Below are positions 15,266 to 22,618 of a stretch of 22,620 bases of DNA, in pieces (within the stretch, counting starts at the first letter, position 1; the number at the start of each line of letters is the position of its first letter). Where the stretch lies: assembly GCA_002382645.1 (NCBI GenBank), contig DFYP01000090.1:3420-26039 (forward strand). The letters are read 5' to 3'. A program made the translations under genes and the position numbers. The DNA comes from Desulfovibrio sp. UBA4079. GTDB lineage: Bacteria > Desulfobacterota > Desulfovibrionia > Desulfovibrionales > Desulfovibrionaceae. The notes below the pieces were generated by a model. It saw nothing but the letters and a program-made list of their open reading frames with translations. It made no database searches and was not told the origin of the DNA.

Positions 15266-16986
15266 GGCTCCACCCCCTGGCCCGCGGCCCGCCAGGCCTC
15301 CAGCCCTCCGTCCAGCAGGCGCACGTTGGCGTGGTCGCGCACGGAAAGCCGCCGGACCACCTCCGCGTCATAGCGGCGGCTTATGGTCCGGCCGTAAACC
15401 ACGATGGGCCTCTCCAGGTCCTGGCTGCCGAGCTTGAGCATGTAGGCCATGTCGAACAAGGCGGCAGGCACGTTGACCGCCCCCGCCGCGTGCTGCTGCC
15501 GGTAGAGCTCCTGGGGGCGGGCGTCCACCAGCAGTCCGCCCCGGGAGAGGATCTGCACCGCCTCGGCCAGCTGCACCCGGGGCGGTTCGGACGCGCCCCA
15601 GTGGTCCGGAACCAGGGGGATCCCGGAAGCCCCCGCGAAATTGAACAGCAGGCCCAGGGCCGCGGCGATCACCAGCATGAAGATGAAGTCCAGGACGCTG
15701 GCCCGGTTGACCCGCTCGGCCTCCCGCTGGACCAGGCCCTTGATGCGTTCCCTGGCCCGCTCCAGAAGGGCGATGGCCCGGCGGGCGTCGGTCAGGCTGC
15801 GGATGGTGGCCTGCAGCTCGTCGTTGCGCCGCTGGAGGTCCTCGTTAAGACCGCGGATGGTCTCCAGGGAGCGGGTATTCTTGACGAAGGCCATGAGGCT
15901 GGCGGTCTGCGCGCTGAGCAGTTCGGCCTCGCCGCGGCTCAAGGCGCCGCCGCCGAGCTTGTCGCCCAGGGCCACCAGCCCCAGGCAGGACTGCTCGATG
16001 ACGAAGAACACCGCCGTGGTCAGTCCGGGGGGCAAGCCGGCGGACACGCAGACCCGGCTGGGGTCGCGCACCCGGGACACGCTCATGGACGTCAGGGCGC
16101 GCAGCTCGGCGGCGTCGAAACTGCGGTAAAGCAGCCGGTCCGCGGCGGCGAAATCCATGTCCGCGCTGGGCATCCCCCGGTGCACCGAGGCCACCGTCCT
16201 GGTTCCCCGGTCCACCAGGAGCAGGAAGCCCTTGTCCACGCCGAAGGCCCCCAGCTCGTGGAGCAGAAAGGCGTTGAGCAGGGCCCCGGTGTCCCCCAGG
16301 ATGGAGAGCTCGTCGGCCAGATCGTTCATGCCCTTGAGATGGAAGACCTGGCGGTCCAGAAGCCCCTGCACGCGCCGCGCCCGGTCCAGCGCCTGGTGCA
16401 GTTCCTCGTTGCGCTTGGTCAGGTCCGAGTTGAGCTGGCGCACGCTGGCCGTGGACAGGGCATGGCGCAGGGAGGCGATGAGCACGTTGACCAGGGTGAG
16501 CAGGGTGTCCAGGTCCTGCCGGTCCAGGGGCTCTCCCGAAATCTTCCCGCCCACGGCCAGGACTCCCTGGTACTGGCCGTCCTGGTCCCAGAAGACCGCC
16601 CCCTCCAGCGTGCCCGGAAAGGCCTTGCGGACATCCCCGCTCTCCTCTGCCAGAAGCACGCCGCGCGGCGGGCCTCCGGTCTTCGGCCGCTGCAGCAGCG
16701 GGGGCAGGGCCGTCCGCAGGGCCGGGACCTCGTCCTCCAGGCCGCGCCAGGCGGACATGGCCTCCTCCCCTTCCCGGGCGACCATGGTCAGACCGCGGGA
16801 AAGGCCCAGGGGGCCGAGGGTCAGCAGGAGAAAGGTTTCCAGGATTTTCTGGGGCTGGGGAATGCTGGAGAGCTCTTGGGTGACCTCGAACAGGGCGTGC
16901 AGGTGATAGTTGCGCCGGTCCAGAGCGGCCTGGGCCTTGCGCGCGGCCTCCAGGGCCTGCACGAGCTCTTCGCGGTTCGCGCTCAT
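15262..16986 (-). CDS. GAF and GAF-like sensor, membrane helix and rhodanese-like domain fusion
   Basis: This 574-residue protein joins parts that are usually separate. A short N-terminal coiled coil (residues 1-35) leads into a GAF-like domain (about 30-175). A second coiled coil and a second GAF-like domain (about 215-370) follow, and a third coiled coil runs to about 425. A single membrane helix (about 430-452, VLDFIFMLVIAAALGLLF) is preceded by Arg residues, which suggests an inside N-terminus and a periplasmic C-terminus. The C-terminal domain (about 475-570) is rhodanese-like, with VDARPQELY and AAGAVNVP, but the active-site cysteine position reads VVYGRT (G532), so it should be catalytically dead. 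No kinase, cyclase or HTH domain is present. The ATG overlaps the preceding stop as ATGA. It could transmit a cytoplasmic signal to envelope thiol proteins, but this is an inference. Confidence 0.78.
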   Translation of the reverse strand: MSANREELVQALEAARKAQAALDRRNYHLHALFEVTQELSSIPQPQKILETFLLLTLGPLGLSRGLTMVAREGEEAMSAWRGLEDEVPALRTALPPLLQRPKTGGPPRGVLLAEESGDVRKAFPGTLEGAVFWDQDGQYQGVLAVGGKISGEPLDRQDLDTLLTLVNVLIASLRHALSTASVRQLNSDLTKRNEELHQALDRARRVQGLLDRQVFHLKGMNDLADELSILGDTGALLNAFLLHELGAFGVDKGFLLLVDRGTRTVASVHRGMPSADMDFAAADRLLYRSFDAAELRALTSMSVSRVRDPSRVCVSAGLPPGLTTAVFFVIEQSCLGLVALGDKLGGGALSRGEAELLSAQTASLMAFVKNTRSLETIRGLNEDLQRRNDELQATIRSLTDARRAIALLERARERIKGLVQREAERVNRASVLDFIFMLVIAAALGLLFNFAGASGIPLVPDHWGASEPPRVQLAEAVQILSRGGLLVDARPQELYRQQHAAGAVNVPAALFDMAYMLKLGSQDLERPIVVYGRTISRRYDAEVVRRLSVRDHANVRLLDGGLEAWRAAGQGVEP

Positions 16987-17543
16987 GGAGAGCCCGCCAG
17001 CTGCTTCATGAGGGCATAGAGTCCGTCCAGGTCGCGGAGCACCCCGAGGTGGACGAAGCGGATCACGCCCTGGCGGTCCACCAGGAGGGTGAAGGGGGTC
17101 TTGGGCTCACCCAGGACCCGGTGCAGGGCGTAGCTCTCGTCCGGCAGCACCGGGTAGGCGTATTCCTTGCCCAGCAGCTGCGTCTCCTGGGGCGTGCCCC
17201 CGGCGGCCAGGGCCAGCATCTTGATCCGTCCGGAAAGTCCGGCCTTGACCAGCCGGGCGTGCAGCCGGTTGAAGGAGGGCAGCTGCTCCACGCAGAAGGC
17301 GCAGTAGACGCCGATGACCTCCACGAGCACCAGTTCGGCCCGCACGTCCTGGACGGCAAAGGGCTTGCCCGGGGGAACCCCCAGGACGGTCGCGGCGCGG
17401 GCATCGGCCGGAGCCGGGAACTCCAGCGCCGGAAAACGGTCCCCCTCCTGCGGCAGGTCGCCCGCAGCAGCCGCCCCGGCCAGGAGCAGGAGCAGCAGCG
17501 CCGCGCTAATGCAGGTCGGCCATGGCCTCTTCAACGCTGTCAT
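16983..17543 (-). CDS. Exported thioredoxin-fold protein, CAFC active site
   Basis: This 186-residue protein has an N-terminal signal peptide (MTALKRPWPTCISAALLLLL, then AGAAAAG) and a thioredoxin fold with the redox pair C81/C84 in GVYCAFCVEQLP. The cis-proline is P150 in PKTPFTLL, followed by VDRQGVIRFVHLG, a typical TlpA/peroxiredoxin-like strand. Its core aligns with the CPHC protein at 13901-14461: both have an LGVP segment, then an EV segment of similar length before the active site. The start at 17543 overlaps the end of the response-regulator gene by 38 bases and lacks a clear Shine-Dalgarno; a TTG three codons later is possible. The overlap ties this redox gene physically to the signalling genes before it. 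Confidence 0.82.
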   Translation of the reverse strand: MTALKRPWPTCISAALLLLLLAGAAAAGDLPQEGDRFPALEFPAPADARAATVLGVPPGKPFAVQDVRAELVLVEVIGVYCAFCVEQLPSFNRLHARLVKAGLSGRIKMLALAAGGTPQETQLLGKEYAYPVLPDESYALHRVLGEPKTPFTLLVDRQGVIRFVHLGVLRDLDGLYALMKQLAGSP

Positions 17544-18225
17544 GGAGTTTCACCAGTTTGGTTATGCCCACAATCTCGAACACCTTGCGGAAGTTCTCGG
17601 ACACGCCGCTGATGGCCAGGCGGCGACCCTTGTCCCGGGCCCGGAGCAGGAGCTGGGTCAGGATGGCGATGCCCGCCCCGTTGACCGAGGCCGAGTCGTC
17701 GAAGTGCAGCACCAGCAACGGCCTGCCGAGGTCCAGGGCCTTGTCGTAGGCGGCGAACAGGAAGGGTTCGGAGTGGGAGTTGATGTTGCCCTTGAGCGAG
17801 ATGACCGCGGCCGTTTCCCGGTCCTGGAGGGATATCTCCTCCTCCTTGCCGCGGGCCAGGGCGATGCGCTCCTCGGCGCGCTTCAGGGCCAGCTCCAGGG
17901 CCTGCCGGTGCACGGGCTTGTTGATGAAGTCCGTGGCGTCCAGGTTCAGGGCCTCGATGGCCAAGTCCATGTCCCCGTGGCCCGTGACCACGATGACCTC
18001 GGTGCGGTGGTCCAGGTCCTTGACGCGCTTGAGCAGTTCGATGCCGTCCATGCCGGGCATCTTGATGTCGGTGATCACCAGCGGCGGCCGTTCGGCGGCG
18101 AAGATGTCGAAGCCGGTGTCCCCGCCCTCGGCCGTGAGCACCTGGTAGCCGTAGGCCGCCAGCATGAGCCGGAACATGTTCAGCGTGGGCTTTTCGTCGT
18201 CGATGAGCAGTACCCGTTTCTCCAT
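17506..18225 (-). CDS. Response regulator with receiver and STAS output domains
   Basis: This 239-residue protein has a canonical receiver domain (D10 and E11 in LLIDDEKP, phosphoacceptor D53 in VITDIKMPG, T81, K103) and a C-terminal STAS domain (about 136-239) instead of a DNA-binding domain. STAS domains act by protein-protein contact, for example as anti-anti-sigma factors. At the position where SpoIIAA-type proteins have the phosphorylated serine in a DSSG-like motif, this protein reads VNGAG (residues 181-185), so serine phosphorylation is unlikely. The probable input is the histidine kinase encoded 16 bases upstream, so D53 phosphorylation would replace serine phosphorylation as the switch. 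No anti-sigma kinase or sigma factor is in the window, so its target is unknown. AAGGA precedes the ATG. Confidence 0.92.
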   Translation of the reverse strand: MEKRVLLIDDEKPTLNMFRLMLAAYGYQVLTAEGGDTGFDIFAAERPPLVITDIKMPGMDGIELLKRVKDLDHRTEVIVVTGHGDMDLAIEALNLDATDFINKPVHRQALELALKRAEERIALARGKEEEISLQDRETAAVISLKGNINSHSEPFLFAAYDKALDLGRPLLVLHFDDSASVNGAGIAILTQLLLRARDKGRRLAISGVSENFRKVFEIVGITKLVKLHDSVEEAMADLH

Positions 18226-18241
18226 GATCTCCAGTCCTTTG

Positions 18242-20236
18242 TCAGGTCACGGCCGGGAAGCTCACCTGGAAGGTGGTGCCTGTCCCGGCGCGGCTGTCGA
18301 TGCGGATGTCCCCGCCGTAGTCCTTGACGATGCCATAGGTGATGGCCAGGCCAAGGCCCATGCCCTGGCCGATCTCCTTGGTGGTGAAGAACGGCTCGAA
18401 GATCTTGTCCTTGACCGTGTCCGGGATGCCCACCCCGTTGTCGCCCACCTCCACCAGGACCCGGCCGTTCTCGAAGCGGGAAGACAGGCCGACGGTCTTG
18501 CGGTACTCCGGGCCCTCGGAAGCGGCCCGCTCGTTGACCGCGTCCCGGGCGTTGGTCAGGAGGTTGAAGAAGACCTGCTGGAGCCGGTTGTTCTGGGCCA
18601 GGATGGCCGGCAGGCCCTCCACCAGGTTCAGTTCGAAGTGGATGTTCTCCAGCTCGAACTGGCGGCGCACCAGGGTCAGGACCTCACGCACCGGGATGTT
18701 CAGGTCGAGCCTCTCCCGCGCCAGCTCGGACTTGCGGCCGAAGGAGCGCAGGGTCTGGATGATCTCGGCGGCGCGGTCCACCTGGCTGCTGATCTCCCGG
18801 ACCACTTCCCGGAACTGCTCCTTCTCCACCTCCAGGTCGCGCTCCACCATGATCAGCAGGAACTCGCTGCCCATCTTGATGGCGTTGAGCGGCTGGTTCA
18901 GCTCGTGCGCGATGCCCGCGCTCATCTCGCCCAGGGACTTCATCTTGCTGGCCTGGATGAGCTGGGCGTCCTTCTCCATCATCTCGGTCACGTCGGTCAC
19001 GGCCAGGATGATCGAGGTCTTGCCGCGGTAGGACGTGGGGCAGGCGTGCACGTTGACGAAGAACGGCCGCTCGCCCTTGCGGTAGTGGATCATCTTGGTC
19101 CGGTACACGCAGGCCACCGCGGAGCTGCGGAAGGCGCTCAAGAACTCCCGGTTGCTCTCGGGCCCCAGGTCCAGGAAGGACTTTCCGATGAGCTCGTCCT
19201 TGGGGTAGCCGTAGAGGTCCACGGCCCGGGGGTTGGCGTCGATGATCGTGCAGGTCTTCAGGTCCACCACGAAGATGGGGTCCGGGCCGGAATCGAACAG
19301 GGAGCGGTACTTGTCCTCGGACTCCGAAAGCCGGCGGCGGTAGAGCTTGATGCTCCAGACCATGTTCCGGAAGGAGTCGGCCAGCTGGACCACCTCGTCG
19401 CCGTCGCGCTTGCGGTAGAACAGGCACTGGCGGCAGTTGCGGTAGCGCTCCGGATCGCCGCCGTCGGCGGGCCCGCTCTCGGCCGGGGCGTCGTCGAAGT
19501 TCCAGCAGGGCAGGTCGGTGTTGGTGTAGGCCGGGCAGGACGAGGTGTCCCAGCCTTCCTCCTGGCCGCCCAGGTCCAGGGAGATGTCGAAGTTGCCCCG
19601 GGATATCTCGTCGGAGATGCGCGTGAGCCGGGTGATCGGCTGGGTGATGTTGCGGGTGAGCCGGGTGGAGATGAAGAACAGGATCATGATCATGAGCGAG
19701 ATGAAGCCCAGGAAGGTGATCCGCAGCTTGGCCACCAGGCGGTCGATGTGGCTCTGGGACAGGCCCACGTGCACGGCGCCGATGCGGTACAGGCCCTCGT
19801 TGATGGGCACCGCGATGTCCACCACGGCCTGGCCGTCCAGGGTCAGGCTGCGCACGAGCTTGTCGCGGTCCGGCGGCATGCCGCGCATCAGCTTGAGTTC
19901 GCTGGGAAAAGGCTGGGTGAAGGTGTGCGCCAGGACCGTCTCGCGGGTGTCGGTGACGAAGATGTAGGCCACCAGGCGCTCGCGCTCCATGAGCTTGGCC
20001 TCGTCGTAGATCAGGCTCAGCAGCTTGGGGGTGTCCTTCTCCAGGAGGAAGGAGCCGCCGCGTTCGGCCACGGAGTGGGCGATGGCGCTGCCGCGCTGGG
20101 CCAGTTCGCCCTCCAGCGAGGAGACCAGGATGTAGCGCGTGAGGAAGGCCACGGCCACGCTGATGAGGGTGATGCCGGCCAGGATGGAGAAGAGGATCTT
20201 GTTCTTCAGGCTGATGCGCAAGAGGCGGCGCTTCAT
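18242..20236 (-). CDS. Membrane sensor histidine kinase (HAMP, PAS, HisKA, HATPase) with four-cysteine insert
   Basis: This 664-residue kinase has membrane helices at about 13-37 and 173-192 enclosing a periplasmic sensor of about 135 residues. HAMP begins near 191, a PAS domain spans about 307-420, and the HisKA domain has H444 in GIAHELNQPLNA, the NtrB-like type. The HATPase domain carries N561, DNGVGIP and GMGLGLAITYG. Between the two HAMP helices, residues 228-274 form an insert with C234, C244, C268 and C271 (SCPAYTN, LPCWNF, NCRQCLFY); similar Cys/Trp motifs occur in other deltaproteobacterial sensors and may bind a metal cluster or act as a thiol switch. The start at 20236 overlaps the stop of the binding-protein gene as ATGA. 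A longer frame to 21205 is a shadow. The likely partner is the receiver-STAS protein. Confidence 0.93.
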   Translation of the reverse strand: MKRRLLRISLKNKILFSILAGITLISVAVAFLTRYILVSSLEGELAQRGSAIAHSVAERGGSFLLEKDTPKLLSLIYDEAKLMERERLVAYIFVTDTRETVLAHTFTQPFPSELKLMRGMPPDRDKLVRSLTLDGQAVVDIAVPINEGLYRIGAVHVGLSQSHIDRLVAKLRITFLGFISLMIMILFFISTRLTRNITQPITRLTRISDEISRGNFDISLDLGGQEEGWDTSSCPAYTNTDLPCWNFDDAPAESGPADGGDPERYRNCRQCLFYRKRDGDEVVQLADSFRNMVWSIKLYRRRLSESEDKYRSLFDSGPDPIFVVDLKTCTIIDANPRAVDLYGYPKDELIGKSFLDLGPESNREFLSAFRSSAVACVYRTKMIHYRKGERPFFVNVHACPTSYRGKTSIILAVTDVTEMMEKDAQLIQASKMKSLGEMSAGIAHELNQPLNAIKMGSEFLLIMVERDLEVEKEQFREVVREISSQVDRAAEIIQTLRSFGRKSELARERLDLNIPVREVLTLVRRQFELENIHFELNLVEGLPAILAQNNRLQQVFFNLLTNARDAVNERAASEGPEYRKTVGLSSRFENGRVLVEVGDNGVGIPDTVKDKIFEPFFTTKEIGQGMGLGLAITYGIVKDYGGDIRIDSRAGTGTTFQVSFPAVT

Positions 20237-21495
20237 GGCCCACCTCCCGCGGACGGCTGTCCGGACTGGAGGGTCCGGAAGTCCCGGCCCAGGGCGTTCC
20301 AGTTGGTCAGCAGCCGGAACTCGTCGCGCTCCAGCCGGGTGAAATAGACCCGGTCCATGCCCTGGTGGTCCTCCGGGCTGAACGAGGCCACCATGCCCGG
20401 GCCCACGTTGAAGTCCCGGATGGACTCGATGGCGTCCAGAAAGCCCTCGCGGGTGAGCTTCGGCCCGGCCCGCTTGAGGCCCTCCACCAGGACCCGGGCG
20501 TTGGCGAAGCCTTCCAGGCCCACGAAGTTGGGCCGGTCGCCGGGGAAGTACCGGCTCAGGAGGCGCACGTATTCCGAGGCATCCCGGTCCGCGGTCCCCT
20601 CCACGCCCTCGGGCGGCGGGACCACCTGGGACATGACCACGATCTCCTCGCTCACGCCCTTGAGCCGGCGGGCCAGCTCCTCGGCGCCCACGAAGGAGAC
20701 GTTGTAGAAAATGGCCTTGAAGCCCTTTTCGGCGGCCAGCCGGATGAACTTGGCGCAGGGCTCGTAGGTGCCGATCATGACCACGGCCTCGGCCCCGGAG
20801 TTCTGGATGCGCGTGAGCCCGTCCTCCACGTCCAGGGAGCCGCGGATGTAGGAGCCGCGCGCCACGGGCTCCAGGCCGAACTCCTTGAGGGCCAGCTCGG
20901 TGCCGGTGAGGCCGTCGAAGCCGTAGGCGTCGTACTGGTAGAACACGGCGATGCGCTTGATGCCCAGGTCCTTGACCAGGTGGGTCACCGCGGCCCCGGT
21001 TTCCTGGTAGTAGGAGGCCCGCACGTTGACCAGGTAGCGGCTGAACGGCTCGCGCAGCGCGTTGGCCCCGGTGAACATGCCCAGCAGCGGGATGCGCGCC
21101 TCCTCGACCATGGGCAGGATCTTCACCGTGGTGGGCGTGCCCACGTAGCAGAACAGCGCGAAGACGTTGTCCTCGACGATGAGCTTCTGGGTGTTGGCCA
21201 GGCACTGGGGAGGATCGTAGGAGTCGTCGTAGGCGATGACCCGGATGCGGCGGCCGAAGACCCCGCCCTGCTCGTTGACCAGGCTCAGGTAGGCCATGGC
21301 CCCGCGCAGGGTCTGGGTGCCCAGGTAGCTGGCGTGGCCCTTGAGCGCCAGGGACGAGCCCAGGACGATCTCGCTGTCGCTCACGCCCGGCGTGGGCTTA
21401 TTCTGCGGGGTGGCCTCGCGCGACGGAGCACAGGCCGAGAGCACCAAGGCCAATGCCAGCGCGCAGGACAACGCCGTCCCCGGAAATTTCGGCAT
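20233..21495 (-). CDS. Periplasmic substrate-binding lipoprotein, branched-chain amino acid (LivJ-like) family
   Basis: This 420-residue protein belongs to the type I periplasmic binding proteins (Peripla_BP_6, the Leu/Ile/Val and amide-binding group). It has a lipoprotein signal peptide (ALALALVLSACAPS, lipobox LSAC, C22). The mature protein begins with VSDSEIVLGSSLALKGHASY, the typical first strand and ligand loop. Segments such as LVNEQGGVFGRRIRVIAYDD and IKRIAVFYQYDAYG are family signatures. No permease or ATPase gene lies in this operon, and the next gene is a sensor kinase whose start overlaps this stop. The protein is therefore more likely a ligand-sensing partner of the kinase than a transporter part. 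The ATG at 21495 has GAGGGG nearby, and the gene lies behind a sigma-70-like promoter. Confidence 0.92.
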   Translation of the reverse strand: MPKFPGTALSCALALALVLSACAPSREATPQNKPTPGVSDSEIVLGSSLALKGHASYLGTQTLRGAMAYLSLVNEQGGVFGRRIRVIAYDDSYDPPQCLANTQKLIVEDNVFALFCYVGTPTTVKILPMVEEARIPLLGMFTGANALREPFSRYLVNVRASYYQETGAAVTHLVKDLGIKRIAVFYQYDAYGFDGLTGTELALKEFGLEPVARGSYIRGSLDVEDGLTRIQNSGAEAVVMIGTYEPCAKFIRLAAEKGFKAIFYNVSFVGAEELARRLKGVSEEIVVMSQVVPPPEGVEGTADRDASEYVRLLSRYFPGDRPNFVGLEGFANARVLVEGLKRAGPKLTREGFLDAIESIRDFNVGPGMVASFSPEDHQGMDRVYFTRLERDEFRLLTNWNALGRDFRTLQSGQPSAGGGP

Positions 21496-21507
21496 GCTCC
21501 CCTCATC

Positions 21508-21521
21508 GGCCGCGTGCGGCC
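21508..21521. repeat. Inverted repeat in the leader of the right-hand operon
   Basis: GGCCGC and GCGGCC arms separated by GT form a perfect inverted repeat between the predicted transcription start and the ribosome-binding site of the substrate-binding lipoprotein gene. It could fold in the mRNA or serve as an operator. In DNA this rich in G+C it may also be chance. Confidence 0.35.
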
Positions 21522-21539
21522 CGATTGTCTTTTCGCTCG

Positions 21540-21568
21540 ATGCTACGCCGGATGGAGGAAAATCTCAA
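21540..21568 (-). promoter_or_regulatory. Candidate sigma-70 promoter of the right-hand operon
   Basis: On the - strand, TTGAGA (21568-21563) and TAGCAT (21545-21540) are separated by exactly 17 bases. The -35 box matches the consensus at five of six positions and the -10 box at four. Transcription would begin near 21533, giving a leader of roughly 40 bases before the ATG at 21495. Confidence 0.55.
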
Positions 21569-21634
21569 GGCTGTTGCGGGCTTTTCCTGATTCTTCGGCC
21601 TGTTTTGTCCACTTGCGGGACACGGCGGCTGCGG

Positions 21635-22618
21635 CTAGCCCCGGAGCAGGCGCAGCAGGCACCAGGCCAGGACCGCGCAGGCTTCGGGCAGTAAGGCTTC
21701 ATCGAAGTCGAAGAAGGGCGTGTGCAGCCCGTGGGTCCGGACGGCGTCGCCACAGCCCAGGCGCAGGTAGGACGCGGGCCTGGCCTGGGCGAAGAAGGCG
21801 AAATCCTCGGCACCCATGGATGTCTCGGCGGGCAGATCCACCCGCTCGGGCCCCAGGAGCTCGGCGCAGCAGTCCCGTACGCGGCCGGCCAGGTCCGGGG
21901 GCAGGACCATGGGGGGGGCGTCGGTGACGCTCGCGAGGGCCACGGCCACGCCCTCGGCAGCCTCCAGGTCCCGGCAGATCCGGTCCATGTTCGCCAGGGC
22001 CGCGCGCCGGACCTCCTCCTGGAAGAAGCGCAGCGTGCCCTTGAGCTCCACGCTCTGGGGAATGACGTTGTGCCCCTGCCCGGCCTGGAACTGGGCCACG
22101 GTGAGCACCGCGGGCGAAGGTCCCGCGGCCAGGCCCGCGGCCAGGGCCTCCAGCTCCAGGACCAGCCGCGCGGCCGGGGGGATGGGATTGCGGCAGTCCC
22201 GGGGCCGGGCCGCGTGGCCGCCCTGGCCCGTGAGGGTGATGGTGAATTCCTCGTTGCCGGCCGTGGCCGGGCCCGAGCAGACCGCCACCCGGCCCAGGGG
22301 CAGGCCGGGGTTCAGGTGGCAGCCCAGGATCACGGCCGGGCTCGGGTCGTCCAGGGCCCCTTCGGCGATCATGGGCCTGGCCCCGCCCGGGTGTTCCTCA
22401 CCGGGCTGGAACAGGAGGAGCAGATCCCCGCCGAGTTGCGCGGCCCGGGGCGCCAGAAGATGGGCCACGCCCAGGCCCAGGGCCGTGTGCCCGTCGTGGC
22501 CGCAGGCGTGCATGCGTCCGGGAATCTCCGAGGCGAAAGGCAGGCCGGTGCGCTCCTCCAGGGGCAGGGCGTCCAGGTCCACGCGCAGGGCCGCCGCCGG
22601 GCCCGGGCCGCCGCGCAG
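21635..22618 (-). CDS. M20-family amidohydrolase/peptidase (N-terminus beyond right edge)
   Basis: This is the C-terminal 327 residues of a zinc metallo-amidohydrolase of the M20 family (hippurate hydrolase, N-acyl-amino acid or indole-acetyl-amino acid amidohydrolase type). Metal-binding and catalytic segments are visible: VDLDALPLEE, MHACGHDGHTA, and LLLLFQPGEEHPGGA. The central dimerisation domain contains GQGGHAARP and a catalytic-site GHNVIPQ. A late ETSMGAEDFAFF segment supplies another ligand. It cleaves an N-acyl group from an amino acid or peptide in the cytoplasm. The coding region continues off the right edge; a GTG at 22582 is internal. Its stop lies 140 bases before the start of the substrate-binding-protein gene, with a separate promoter between, so it is probably not part of that operon. 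Confidence 0.92.
   Translation of the reverse strand: MRGGPGPAAALRVDLDALPLEERTGLPFASEIPGRMHACGHDGHTALGLGVAHLLAPRAAQLGGDLLLLFQPGEEHPGGARPMIAEGALDDPSPAVILGCHLNPGLPLGRVAVCSGPATAGNEEFTITLTGQGGHAARPRDCRNPIPPAARLVLELEALAAGLAAGPSPAVLTVAQFQAGQGHNVIPQSVELKGTLRFFQEEVRRAALANMDRICRDLEAAEGVAVALASVTDAPPMVLPPDLAGRVRDCCAELLGPERVDLPAETSMGAEDFAFFAQARPASYLRLGCGDAVRTHGLHTPFFDFDEALLPEACAVLAWCLLRLLRG

Noticed and set aside
18164..20347. A 727-residue open frame on the + strand opposite the histidine kinase and receiver-STAS genes.
   Set aside because: It has the low-complexity His/Asp/Gln composition of an antisense shadow, and the opposite frames show all conserved kinase motifs.
20365..21927. A 520-residue + strand frame opposite the binding-protein gene.
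   Set aside because: It overlaps two well-supported - strand genes and shows no recognisable domain.
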